A DNA stretch of 64,000 nt, taken from NCBI GenBank assembly GCA_000827325.1, contig KN832870.1, forward strand, positions 4,774,001 to 4,838,000, given 5' to 3'. Below are positions 20,009 to 30,174 of this stretch, in pieces. Source of the DNA: Oidiodendron maius Zn. Lineage: Eukaryota > Ascomycota > Leotiomycetes > Myxotrichaceae. The notes beneath the pieces are model-generated. The model did not search any database, was not told the origin of the DNA, and was given only the letters and a program-made list of their open reading frames with translations. Numbering within the stretch: position 1 is the first letter of the stretch; every line of letters begins with the position of its first letter. The position numbers and the translations under genes are program-made.

Positions 20009-20926
20009 GGCTGCGAGAGTGATTGGGAGGATTGTAGAGCAGAGATGGTGGTTGAAGGGAGGTGGTTGGAGACGAGTAAGGGAGTGAGAGAAGGGAGGGA
20101 ACGACGACTAAATATCAGAAATGTAAGTGAATGAAGCAAGCAAAGCCACGCCAATACAGAAAATAAACAACCGTGCCCCAGGAACAAATAACAAATGATG
20201 GCCAGCTTCACATTTCACGGTGCCCGGAGCTGATCAGCAGAAACCGGATCGGACTGCCCCCAGCTTTCCGTCAGGCTAGGGAGAAGTTTAGCAAGCAACG
20301 CGCTCTGATTATGCAATTCACGTTGAACGATTGGTAATGCTGCCAGTCACTAAAATGATGGCTGCGCATAGCTATTGTAATGTATCTCTAGCATCGTAAT
20401 GGCGTCTGCCTCTTGCGTCGTAATATCCCCTGGGGGACAGACGGTAATTGCCTGGCTGTGGAAATGCCTCTCCTAGGGCCAATGCTTGACTTCAGAGATT
20501 ACTGTAATATTTACCTTTAGGTGCCTCTGTTGTACGTACACCTTTGCCAGACCATCATACTTTTATGCAATACTAGTGTATATATCATGCAGATCGATCG
20601 TACCACTTGTCCGATTGCTGTAGTGCAGAGGTCTCAGATATCCAAAACACGCATTTCGCGCGAGCTAGCCTTAATTCCACAGTAACATTTATCCCAATAT
20701 CCTCGTCCCTTGGGTATTTGCCAATGCCTCTCTTGCGCCTACTCGCCCTCTCTTTGGATGAGCATTGCCATCATCACAGAAGTGGATATGATGGCGTTCC
20801 GGAAAATATAAAGTTCCGAATCCCGAAATCTCCTTCCGTATATCTCGGATCTCCTATCCCAACCCGCCGGCAATTCGATCTTGGCACCACATCTACCCTG
20901 GCGCCTATTTCTCCTGTTCCGAAACC
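20009..20926. other. Intergenic region
   Basis: About 920 bases between the start of the FSP1-like gene and the stop of the isomerase-like gene, both minus strand. No gene was recognised. Short frames running past 20927 are antisense to the isomerase gene. Confidence 0.5.
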
Positions 20927-21667
20927 TCACATCCCGACCTCAGTAATAACCTCTCTCAGCCTCTCCGGATCATGTGCGAACCTTCCTAAGAACAAGCCGT
21001 CCACCGCGCCCCTCATGGCCTCAAACGTTCCCGGCCCAGCCGATCCGCCATATAAGAACCGGACCTTCCTCTCCCCACACACTCCCCTCAACGCCTTCAC
21101 AGCATCAACCACATACCCGGCACCCGCCGGCTCGCTCTGTCCAATCGCCCAGACCGGCTCATAAGCAAAAATGATCTCTCCTTTCGTAGCCTCTAGCACA
21201 GCGTAAATCTGTCGCTTGCACGCCCTCAGCACATCCTGCGCACTGCCCCTCACTACCTCCCCAATACACACCAGCGGAATCAACCCATTCCTTTCCGCCG
21301 CCTGCGCTTTTCTCGCAACGTGCTCGTCCGTCTCTCCAAACATCCTTCTCCTCTCCGCATGACCCAGTTCCACCATCTGGCAGCCAATCTCCTTCAGTAC
21401 CCTCGGAGACACTTCCCCCGTAAACGCGCCATCGTCTTCCCAGAAACAGTCCTGCGCGCCAAGTTTAATGTTCGGGGCTTCGAGACGCAGGAGAGTGGAC
21501 GCGGCCGAGAGGGAGAGAAAGTCTGGGACGATGAAGAGATCGACGGGGTGTGCGCGAGTGAGGGCGTGGGCACCGAGGGGGAGGATGGTGCGGATGTAGC
21601 TGCTGGTCTGAGCGTGGGTGAAGTACATCTTAAGGGAGACGCCGACGGTGAGGTGCGGAGGAGACAT
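20927..21667 (-). CDS. Triosephosphate-isomerase paralogue, probable L-erythrulose-1-phosphate isomerase (Eyi1/EryH type)
   Basis: Single exon, 246 aa from ATG 21667 (MSPPHLTVGVSLKMYF). The open frame above has only TTG. TIM-barrel catalytic residues are present: Lys in SLKMY, His in VELGHAERRRMFGE, Glu in FAYEPVWAIG, and the phosphate loop FLYGGSAGPGTF. Glycolytic enzymes read N-W-K-M-N and G-H-S-E-R at the first two sites; here they are S-L-K-M-Y and G-H-A-E-R, so this is a paralogue and not the housekeeping enzyme. Its head-to-head neighbour is an RpiB-type isomerase. The same two families form the erythrulose-phosphate isomerase steps of erythritol breakdown in Yarrowia (EYI1, EYI2) and Brucella (EryH, EryI). 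Function is inferred from that pairing. Confidence 0.8.
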   Translation of the reverse strand: MSPPHLTVGVSLKMYFTHAQTSSYIRTILPLGAHALTRAHPVDLFIVPDFLSLSAASTLLRLEAPNIKLGAQDCFWEDDGAFTGEVSPRVLKEIGCQMVELGHAERRRMFGETDEHVARKAQAAERNGLIPLVCIGEVVRGSAQDVLRACKRQIYAVLEATKGEIIFAYEPVWAIGQSEPAGAGYVVDAVKALRGVCGERKVRFLYGGSAGPGTFEAMRGAVDGLFLGRFAHDPERLREVITEVGM

Positions 21668-22342
21668 AGTCTGGGAGGAGCGTGCCTTAGTGTGGGAGAC
21701 TGATAGCAAGGAGAGGAATGGATGATGGAAGAGACGGGGGAAGAAACTTTAAAGCTATAGGTAATGTGAAGCAAGAGGGAATACTTACTGGGCCCAAGGT
21801 CATAGGTAGGTAGGATAAGTTAAGGCACGAGATCGTCTGTGCACAACCAGGAACACAGCGAGGGAAACTCTAAATCAACATGTCAGACTAACTCTCTTAG
21901 CCTTGTTCTATCTATACTATATATACGTACATCCGCGACTACCAAGTATAAGCTTTCCAGAAGCTCAGCTGCCACCAACGTCATCCCACCCTCGGCATCC
22001 CTAATTCGGCATCCCGACGGTCCCAGACTGCGGGGACCTAGAAAATCATCCCATCTAAGCAAAAATCCCACCATAAATCTTGTGCTCATAATACAAAAAA
22101 AGAGAGGGAGCTTACATTAGCCACCGCTCTTTCCATCCACATAACTATCCCATTCTCCATTCTCCAGTTCTTCTTCCTACCTATTCCAAACTACAAAGAA
22201 AAAAGTAACATTTCTAATCCACTCCGAGTCAAAGCTGGCTCTTTCGCTCCAGAATTTCAAACGTTAAACTACTTCTGCTGCTGCTTCCCGTACCCCACAC
22301 TCTCCTACACTATATTTAATTCTTGCCGGCGCCCCCACAAAG
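21668..22342. promoter_or_regulatory. Shared divergent promoter, TIM-like / RpiB-like isomerases
   Basis: 675 bases between outward-facing starts. The RpiB side (about 22130-22330) is CT-rich with a likely leader. A TATA-like stretch tatactatatatacg lies near 21913. One shared control region for two enzymes of one presumed pathway suggests co-regulation; the regulator was not identified. Confidence 0.5.
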
Positions 22343-23002
22343 ATGGCGGCTGATCAGCAATCGCAGCCGCTAAGGATCGTTGTCGGTGGTGATGATGGTA
22401 TGTCTCGTACCCTCTTCTCCCTGGACTTTATATCCTGTCTTGCCTACGTAGCCCTCTCGCTAATCTCTCCTCTGACTTCTAGCTGGCTTCATTCTCAAGC
22501 AAACTATCATATCTGACCTCATTTCCCACCCTGAGGTCGCTTCCGTGACAGACCTCGGCCCGCTCGACCCCAGCGACACCACTGCTTACCCGCACGTCGC
22601 CTTCCGTGCCGGGGAATCCATCCTCTCTGGCGACGCAGACCGCGCGCTCTTGATCTGCGGAACTGGCTTGGGGGTTTCCATCGCAGCGAACAAAGTCCCT
22701 GGGATACGCGCGGTGACGGCGCATGACAGTTATTCCGTCGAGAGGGCGGTGCTGAGTAATGATGCGCAGGTGCTGTGTCTTGGGCAGAGGGTGGTTGGGA
22801 CGGAGTTGGCGCGGAGGTTAGTCAGGGAGTGGATTGGGTATCGGTTTGACCCGGTGAGTGAGAGATTTGTAATTGTTTTATTGTGGAGGTGAAGGGAAGA
22901 CAGAAGAAGAAATGAATGTGCTGACTGGAGAATTAGAACTCTTCGAGTGCGGCAAAGGTCCAGGTGATTAGCGACTACGAGGAGAAGATACAGAAAAAAT
23001 AA
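22343..23002 (+). CDS. RpiB/LacAB-family sugar-phosphate isomerase, probable D-erythrulose-4-phosphate isomerase (Eyi2/EryI type)
   Basis: Exons are 22343-22397, 22483-22853 and 22937-23002 (163 aa). The joins give VVGGDDAGFILKQ and [17 protein letters not shown]. Family marks are the N-terminal GGDDAGF, YPHVAF, and the active-site Cys in [17 protein letters not shown] followed by GIRAVTAHD. RpiB enzymes are common in bacteria. Fungi normally use RpiA for ribose-5-phosphate, so fungal RpiB members are linked to other aldose/ketose phosphates, notably erythrulose phosphate. The divergent TIM paralogue supports that. The kinase and dehydrogenase of the pathway are not in this window. Confidence 0.85.
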
Positions 23003-26000
23003 GGGAAGTAGGAGGATGGCCATTAGGCGACGTCAATAAATTAAGACGGTGAGTGGGAGTATTGTTATGGAGGGAGAACACTAGCCGCCGGGAAGCTTCG
23101 ATGGCGAAGCATATTGATTTGGTCCGGCATGTATCACAGCCGTAGTAAAAGAATTTTGATCTTGCCGTGTATCTGCAAACTATCCACCTAGCTAGCCTGA
23201 ATGCCTAAGAAATATGCCCATTACTACAGAGCTTCAAGGCCATGAGGCGGTGTGAAGAGCTGGAGAGTAAAATACAGAGCGTATATAGAGGTATTGAAGC
23301 AAATTGCTATCCACTATTGGCCGTGGAAGCCAATTGGGAAAGTTATAAATGATACGATATTTGGGAGAACCTTGTAAGAAATGAACGAGAAGGCAGACAG
23401 CTCATATTAAATCTTGCCTGCAGATAGCCATTCTTAGATGTTGGAGTAATATATATATACACAGCTTCTCATGCCTACCATTTAGAGAAGCAGTGCATAA
23501 TGCAAGGAGCCTCACACTGCCTAAGGGTGCCGTACATGCACGTGGATGTCCGCGAGAGCATATGAATTGTTGTTGAAGACACCTCACGTTGTCTCGTATA
23601 ACCTGTCATTTTGTATAACTGCTGGTCACATTCGAAGGTTTAGACTGCCTTCCGCCTTGTCAATCTATCTTTAAACTGTACCAAGGGATTTGACACTCGG
23701 GGCTAGCTGAAGGAAGAACAGTGCAAACCTATAAGTGAAGAATGCATCGTGGCAGTTTTAGAGGTGCGATAGCTTTGTTAAGTGCCGGAGAAAGCACTCG
23801 ACTCCACGCAGAGACAACTCGGACTAGACTCCGTCGTGGCAACTCCACTGGGAGGGAAGCCTTGCGCTCGCAAACTTTTGGTATTTGAACCTGCAACCAA
23901 TGTGACGTTATCGACGTCGAACGAAGCCTAAATGAGTTATGAAATAATCTGATAAAGTGGGTTGTCATATAGCTCTCTTATCAACGCAACATAATGTGAA
24001 TGACCTTGTGCTTAATTTGAGCCGCTCGTGATTGGACCTTGTCTAAGCTTCGTCGGGATCGGGTCGAGCGTGAAGAAGGCGAGATGGCGAATGGAGATAG
24101 CGACTGAGAGACATGCCTTAAATATTGTGAGGTTTAGCACAAGGAGTAAGGATACTAGAGGTTCGGTTGCTGTTCGAATAGGGGATGCCGACGAAAGGGA
24201 GAGCAATGAGGAATGTTTAACAAGGATTGGTCGATCAGAGTGCAGTTCTCTTAGACAAAGACAATTTTTGGTGCCTGAACAATGCCTCAAGTGTGGCATG
24301 TTACCTATACCCGTTCGGTAAGCGAGAGGTAGCCTTGCAGACATGGAGAATGCGGGAAAAGAAGACGCTAGGAGACACGAAGCTCTCTGAAAGAAATTGG
24401 GGTTTCCACTTGAAGCTAACGTCAATCCGACTGATGCTCGAGTATGTAGCGCAATATTTCGTAGAGATGAGTGAAAGCATTCTCGAGAAGGGATACTGTG
24501 GAAGAAAGACGATCTTTTCGCAAGGCCATGGCCGTGCCAAGACCCAGAGGTTGCCAACGGTCATCCGACAGCTGTGTGGGACCACTTGAGCCTCGTGCGA
24601 GGGCATGGGATGGCGACTAAGGTTTGTGGGATCTAGGCCATCAACCAACCTGCATGCATGCTGGCCCACCTGTCAAGCAGTGCAGATCGAATATTGAAGG
24701 TGCCTCGGAACACTTCCACAGGGGTGGAAATGAGAGCCTGCCCAGACCCAAATTCAATTTTCCCGCATTCCTCACACGTTGTATGCACAACCCTTGTCTA
24801 GTGTTTGCCCCAATTGCAAAGCGCCCTAAGAGGTTATCAGTGTCGAGTCTCGCAATAATTACAAGACTTTCAACGGCATAGATGGGGCCTCTGAGTCGCT
24901 CGTAACATCCGCAGGGCCGCTCGTATCAGAGCCACCTATCCAAACGCGGCTGGGGAAATCGCTTGGTCGACGACAGCGGGGAGACCTTCCCGTGGCGTCG
25001 GCGTTGCTTCTTATCTCGAAACACTGGCTGACAAGATTGTTACCTGTGTTACAAGATGGGAACGCTGATAAGACCGCACACATACCTGACTATACGCTTG
25101 CGCATGTACTGTACCATAGCGACGGCAAGGGAAAAAATCGCGAAGGGACGTAGCATGCAAACCCTACCACGACCACATGCCTGGACCGCGCTCCTCGATT
25201 AAAGAAGCGCGGGGAGGCATGAGGGCAGGTACTAAGAGAGGATTCTGGCCCGCATGCAACCATGAAAAGTCACGTGGCGTATGCTTCTCCAGAGAGGGAC
25301 GGGATCTCCTGGTGCGGTATAGAGGACGGAAACGGAGTCTCTCTCAGCGAGAACATAGTGAGCCGGGAGATCTGTGTAAACCGTGGAAAGCCGAGGATTA
25401 AATGTCCAAGGATAAAATACTCCAAATCAACTTTCGTCGGTAAAGGAAGCCCATTGGAAGACATCCCTTACCAAGAATCAAGTGGGGATCACGTGGTGAG
25501 TCAAATGTCTAGAATGCTTACTTAAGCATTCCGGCGGCGAGACAAGTGACATATGTACCTGTACGTCGGTACCTGAGAAAACATCAAGAGACTCACAATT
25601 GACAGCCGCACATTCACCTTCAATTGGCTAGGCTGTCGCATAGATCGCTGCCCAAGTGAAACACCCCACGGCGACATGCACTTGTCAGTTTGGAATCATC
25701 ATTCTCGCCGTGCTACACCTGATCGCGTCTTGCTCTGTCTGTGTGGCCGTGTACAGTACAGTACTGATGGCGTTCGGCAGGTAGGGGGTTCCTAAGGAAC
25801 CATGGCACGTTACATGGGACCCGACGCGCTGGAGCCGCCAGTCCAAGGTTCTACGCCGTTCGGGTCTTCGACGCGCCACGAGTGCCACTGCAACCATCCG
25901 CAAGCCACTCACTGTTGCGTGACTGAGGCCGCTTCCTGGGATCGTCCAGCACCTCTCCCTGCGCCCTTTCCCTGCCATTTCCACCCCCTGACAGGCCTTT

Positions 26001-26353
26001 GACTTCCCGCCTGTGGAGAAGCTCGACAGCTTCCCCAAACAAAAGCTTGCTCTTATCTTGTCCTCACGTGCGCGCGATCTAAATACAGTGGTGCAGTCTC
26101 ATCTCACCCAGACCCGGCCCAGGACGCGGACTTGGACTAGGCAATTGGCTAGGGGTGGTGGTGGTAGCTGCAGCGAGCTGCTGTTGCAAGATCGTATATC
26201 TCTGCTCTCCTTCCCAGCTCTGGTTCGTGTTTTCTCTCCAGACAGGAATTTCGCGAACCCTCCCCCTCGCCGAAAACCTTCGACTGCCAGCAGCCTTTGG
26301 TTTGTGTCTCTCCCTGCTCGCCAATCTCCCAAACACAGATCAACTCTTCAGCC
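23003..26353. other. Long intergenic region upstream of the UNC93-like transporter gene
   Basis: 3.35 kb in which I find no supported gene. A 181-codon minus-strand frame (24012-24557) and several overlapping ones lack a recognisable domain and look accidental. CACGTG occurs three times on the transporter side, at 25271-25276, 25490-25495 and 26065-26070; it is the core site of bHLH regulators. The last 150 bases before ATG 26354 are CT-rich. Possible contents include a long regulated promoter, a non-coding RNA, or worn repeat DNA; none can be shown here. Confidence 0.5.
25271..26070. promoter_or_regulatory. Three CACGTG (E-box) sites upstream of the UNC93-like gene
   Basis: Perfect palindromes are at 25271-25276, 25490-25495 and 26065-26070, the last about 290 bases before the start codon. 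The first two share a preceding T (TCACGTGG). Such sites are bound by fungal bHLH factors such as Cbf1, Pho4/NUC-1 and SREBP types. Chance would give well under one site in 800 bases. Function is inferred. Confidence 0.35.
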
Positions 26354-28118
26354 ATGGCCGACGAGAAAGTCCAGCCGCCGCAGGTCGCAACTGACCCCAA
26401 CTACGAAAAGCAGGCCGTCGGCGCAGCTGCCACTGGCCTCTCCCTGCTCGATGAGGAGGAGGTGCACCAGGGGGAGTTTGCGCATCCCACGGGCTGGAAG
26501 TACGCGCAGCACAAGTTCCTGTTCTGGACGCTGCCATGGTATGCCTCACCCAAATTTCAGCTGGGCATGGTAGCCTTCGTCTGCTTCATGTGCCCCGGCA
26601 TGTACAACGCGCTCTCGGGACTGGGCGGTGGTGGAAAGCAGGACGCCACTCTGGCTGACCAGATGGTGAGTGCCGAAAACACGTGATTTGTTGTGCGGCA
26701 ACCATCAACATTACATCTTTCCAATTGCATTGCTTCTCTTAACTATCTTGAAAAGTAGCAGGAGCTAACACTTCCCCGCAGAACACTGCGCTGTACTCCA
26801 CCTTTGCGGTCTTCGGTTTCTTTGGTGGAACCTTCGTCAACCGAATTGGCGTCAAGTATACCCTGGCTTTTGGTGGAATTGGATACTGCATCTACGCCCT
26901 CTCTCTGCTCCTCTCTGTGCACTTCAATGTCGGCGGCTTCAACATCTTCGCGGGTGCCTTGCTCGGTGTTTGTGCCGGTCTCCTGTGGACCGCTCAAGGC
27001 ACCATCATGATCTCGTATCCGACCGAGGGCCAGAAGGGTCGATACTTCGCCTGGTTCTGGGGTATCTTTAACATGGGGGCCGTTATTGGCAGTTTGGTAG
27101 GCTCTCTTTTCCATTGGAGCTGCCCGAGTCTTGGCTAATAGACAATTTCGTAGATTCCTCTTGGCCAGAACATCCACGTGACCACCAACAAGACCGTAGG
27201 TGATGGCACTTATATTGCCTTCATCGTCCTCATGTTGTTCGGCGCAATTCTCGCCCTTATGCTCTGCAACGCGTCGGATGTCGTTCGATCTGATGGCTCC
27301 CGCGTCGTCCTCATGAAGAATCCCAGCTGGCAGTCGGAGTTCGTCGGTTTGTGGGAGACTGTCCGCTTCGAGCCCTTTGTCGTCCTCCTGTTCCCCATGT
27401 TCTGGTCTTCTAACTGGTTCTACACCTACCAACAGAACGGTATCAACGGCTCCCACTTCTCCACTCGCACCAAGGCCCTGAACAGTCTCCTGTACTACCT
27501 TGCCCAAATCATTGCCGCTGCCATCTTGGGTTACCTTCTCGACGTCGAGCGTGTTAGCCGTAGCCTTAGAGCCAAGATTGCGTGGGTCTCTCTTCTCGTC
27601 TTCACCATGGTCATCTGGGGAGGTGGCTATGCCTACGAGAAGACCTATACCCGTGCCACCGTTGCAGACCCCTCCTTCATCCCAACTGACTGGGCTGACC
27701 ATGGCTATGTTGGGCCTATGTTCCTCTACTTCTTCTATGGCTTCTATGATGCTCTTTGGCAAGCCACCGTATACTGGTAAGCTCAATCTAGTCACTTTTC
27801 CTTCCATTTCTCCTTGCTAACAAATCACCCAGGTTCATGGGTGCTCTTTCCAATTCTGGCCGTCGCTCTGCCAACTACGTCGGCTTCTACAAAGGCATCC
27901 AATCTGCCGGTGCCGCCGTCATGTGGGCGCTCGATAGCAAGAAGATCTCCTTCCTCGCTGAGTATGCCAGCAACTGGGCTCTGCTCACTTTCTCCCTGCT
28001 CGTCGCTGCCCCGGTCATCTTCTATAAGATCAAGGACCACGTGGACGTCGAGGAGGACCTGGCTGGCACAGATGAGACCCTCGCAGACGTGCTTCCTCCG
28101 GAGAAGCTCGCTGCTTGA
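26354..28118 (+). CDS. UNC93-like (DUF895) major-facilitator membrane protein
   Basis: Exons are 26354-26665, 26782-27096, 27154-27776 and 27833-28118 (511 aa). The joins give LADQMNTALYSTF, IGSLIPLGQNIHV and ATVYWFMGALSNSG. About 11-12 membrane segments follow an acidic N-terminal tail. Visible segments include FQLGMVAFVCFMCPGMYNAL, IFAGALLGVCAGLLWTAQG and IAFIVLMLFGAILALMLCN. Family marks are GMYNALSGLGGGG, LWTAQGTIMISYPTEGQKGRYF, WFYTYQQNGING and SNSGRRSANYVGFYKG. The family is annotated in fungi as UNC93-like or DUF895 transporter. The substrate is unknown; plasma-membrane or vacuolar location is usual. Its long upstream region has repeated E-boxes. Confidence 0.87.
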
Positions 28119-28842
28119 GCACATTTCATCCAGTTATTGCCTGTTGAGATGTGTTGCTGATGCGAACTGGGACTGCATGATACCGGTATATGGCGTATGA
28201 ATAGTCATGCTTGCTTGTATTAGCGTATATCCAGAGTAGCTCTCTCCATAATGCCTGACTTTAATAATTCATTTTCTCTAGGATTCTTGAGCGTGAATGT
28301 ATGTCTGAGAGTCTTGATTTAATAATAGCATGTGAAATCATGTCACGTCACGTAAACCTTATCTTTAACGTTACGCACAGCGATTACTATTTGATCCACA
28401 TTACACAAGGCTCTCTTCTCTACTTACTGAGAAGCAAAATTTCCATTAGCAGAGCTATTAGCCCTAGACTCAAGAACTCCGAAGAACACCTTTAACGCGA
28501 GGGTATCTCCTATGCTTATGTAACTCCCATTGATGCATAACTTATCTACTATCTTCCTGCCCCTTTTTGGTTCGCTTCCTCCGGATAACACCTGACTGAC
28601 AGACTAGAGCTGCCATTATGCAGTGCAGAGGATCCCAAATCAAGCCAATATATTGTGACCCAAGCATGCCGTAAAGGACGCATGCCATTTTCGTTTGTTG
28701 TCCTTTCAAGATTTCATACTTTTCAGGCGGCTAGATTGAGATCAGAAGTTGTTGCCATGCATGTGAAATGAAAACGAAATCCAGCAGTTGTTATGATCAA
28801 AGAGATGAACTGAAGGCAGCAGGGTAGGAGGATGTAGAAGAT
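28119..28842. other. Convergent intergenic region
   Basis: About 720 bases between the stops of the UNC93-like gene (+) and the Lys-rich unknown gene (-). AT-rich, no gene recognised. Confidence 0.5.
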
Positions 28843-30174
28843 TTATTTCTTCTTGCCTTTATCCTTTGCAAAAGGCTTATTCTTAGCTTTGCCCTTAGCT
28901 TTGACTTTGACTTTACCCTCCATACTACCCCAATTTGCATCAGTAGAAGTAGATTCAGTGGCCGCAGCCTCAGAACTATCGCCAATACCAAACTGTACAA
29001 GTGTAGCGGCGACAAGCGCGTCAGATTCAGATGCTTTCGCAGCAGCTTCAGCAAGCTCGGCCTCTGCCGTAGCAGCATGGGCATTCTCAGCTCGGACTGC
29101 ACGAATTATCTCTTTCATTTGACGGTTGTTCTCCTTAGCCATGGCATCCATCTTGTCGAGACTCTTGCCGAATTCAGTGAACTTCTCGGCAAGAGAGAGA
29201 TGCTTGCCCTCGCGCTTCTCTTTCTTGGTCCACTTCCGCTCTGGGGAGGGGGGTTGCAGTGCAGCAATGGCTGCCTCTGTGACCCGGGCGGCGTTGAGTG
29301 CATGTTCCTCTTCATCGACACGGAGGTGATAGTGAGTGCACAACATGCCGAGGAGGCCGCGATGCTCGCCGAGTGTGAGGCCATCAAGAGCGTGCGAGAC
29401 GGTGCGGTAAGTGTGCGCGGGCACGGTAGTAGCAAAGGGCTGATCAGTAGGATATTCTAGAATGTCCTGGGGGTCCACGATAGTACGACTGGGATTCTCA
29501 TCACACCCATCAGCTGAGACGGTTGCAGGAGGGGCATTGAATTTGTATCCATAGCGAGGCATGGTGGCTTCTTCGTCGAAGGCACTAGAAGAATGAGACC
29601 CGTTGTCGGAGGTGACGTTGACCCAAGAACCTGGGTCGTCGAGGATTGAATGTGGATCAGACGAGAAGATCGGGTCGGATGGGACTGGGGGTGGGAGTTT
29701 TGGGCTTAAGCGGTAGGCGTGCTCGAGTTGGTAGTTAGAATAGTTTGAGTATGAAACTTGTCGCTGGGGAGCCTCTTCCTTTGGGATGGGAGTTGGAGGA
29801 CGGTCAATTCTCAAGGCCACGAGGGCAACGGGATTAGGAACTCTGGCTGTAGGAGTGTTAGAGAGGAAGTGATCCTTGGTTAGTTGTCTTCTGCCTGTCT
29901 CGGTGGCTGCTTCCTCGCACGCGGGAAGCGTGGCCATGAACTCCATATTCTGGGCTAAACTCTTGTAAATATCAAGCTCTTTGGGAACACCAGGCATATA
30001 CTCGACCCCATGAGGTACTGGGCTCATTAGAGTACCATATGAGGCACATGGAAAGCCAGGAGTCTGCGCTAACAGAACTTCGACAGCGCTGATGTTGGTA
30101 GTCTGCCACTCACTCAAAGCTCCGTCAGAGTGGACATCCTGCGACATCAATTCCTTTAGCTCTTTATTAGACAT
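28843..30174 (-). CDS. Protein of unknown function with coiled coil and Lys-rich tail
   Basis: Single exon, 443 aa from ATG 30174 (MSNKELKELMSQDV). The first 250 residues are Pro/Ser-rich and disordered. A segment near residue 255 (HTYRTVSHALDGLTLGEHRGLLGMLC) may be a short helical domain and is followed by LRVDEEEHALNAARV. From about residue 300 to 380 there is a long helix, probably a coiled coil, with FGKSLDKMDAMAKENNRQMK and Ala-rich heptads. The last 25 residues alternate Lys with small residues (VKVKAKGKAKNK), as in nucleic-acid-binding or nucleolar tails. I do not recognise the family. Confidence 0.65.
   Translation of the reverse strand: MSNKELKELMSQDVHSDGALSEWQTTNISAVEVLLAQTPGFPCASYGTLMSPVPHGVEYMPGVPKELDIYKSLAQNMEFMATLPACEEAATETGRRQLTKDHFLSNTPTARVPNPVALVALRIDRPPTPIPKEEAPQRQVSYSNYSNYQLEHAYRLSPKLPPPVPSDPIFSSDPHSILDDPGSWVNVTSDNGSHSSSAFDEEATMPRYGYKFNAPPATVSADGCDENPSRTIVDPQDILEYPTDQPFATTVPAHTYRTVSHALDGLTLGEHRGLLGMLCTHYHLRVDEEEHALNAARVTEAAIAALQPPSPERKWTKKEKREGKHLSLAEKFTEFGKSLDKMDAMAKENNRQMKEIIRAVRAENAHAATAEAELAEAAAKASESDALVAATLVQFGIGDSSEAAATESTSTDANWGSMEGKVKVKAKGKAKNKPFAKDKGKKK

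Noticed and set aside
24012-24669. Overlapping minus-strand open frames of 120-181 codons in the long intergenic block
   Set aside because: No domain, no intron signals that extend them, and competing frames of similar length on both strands. Treated as chance.
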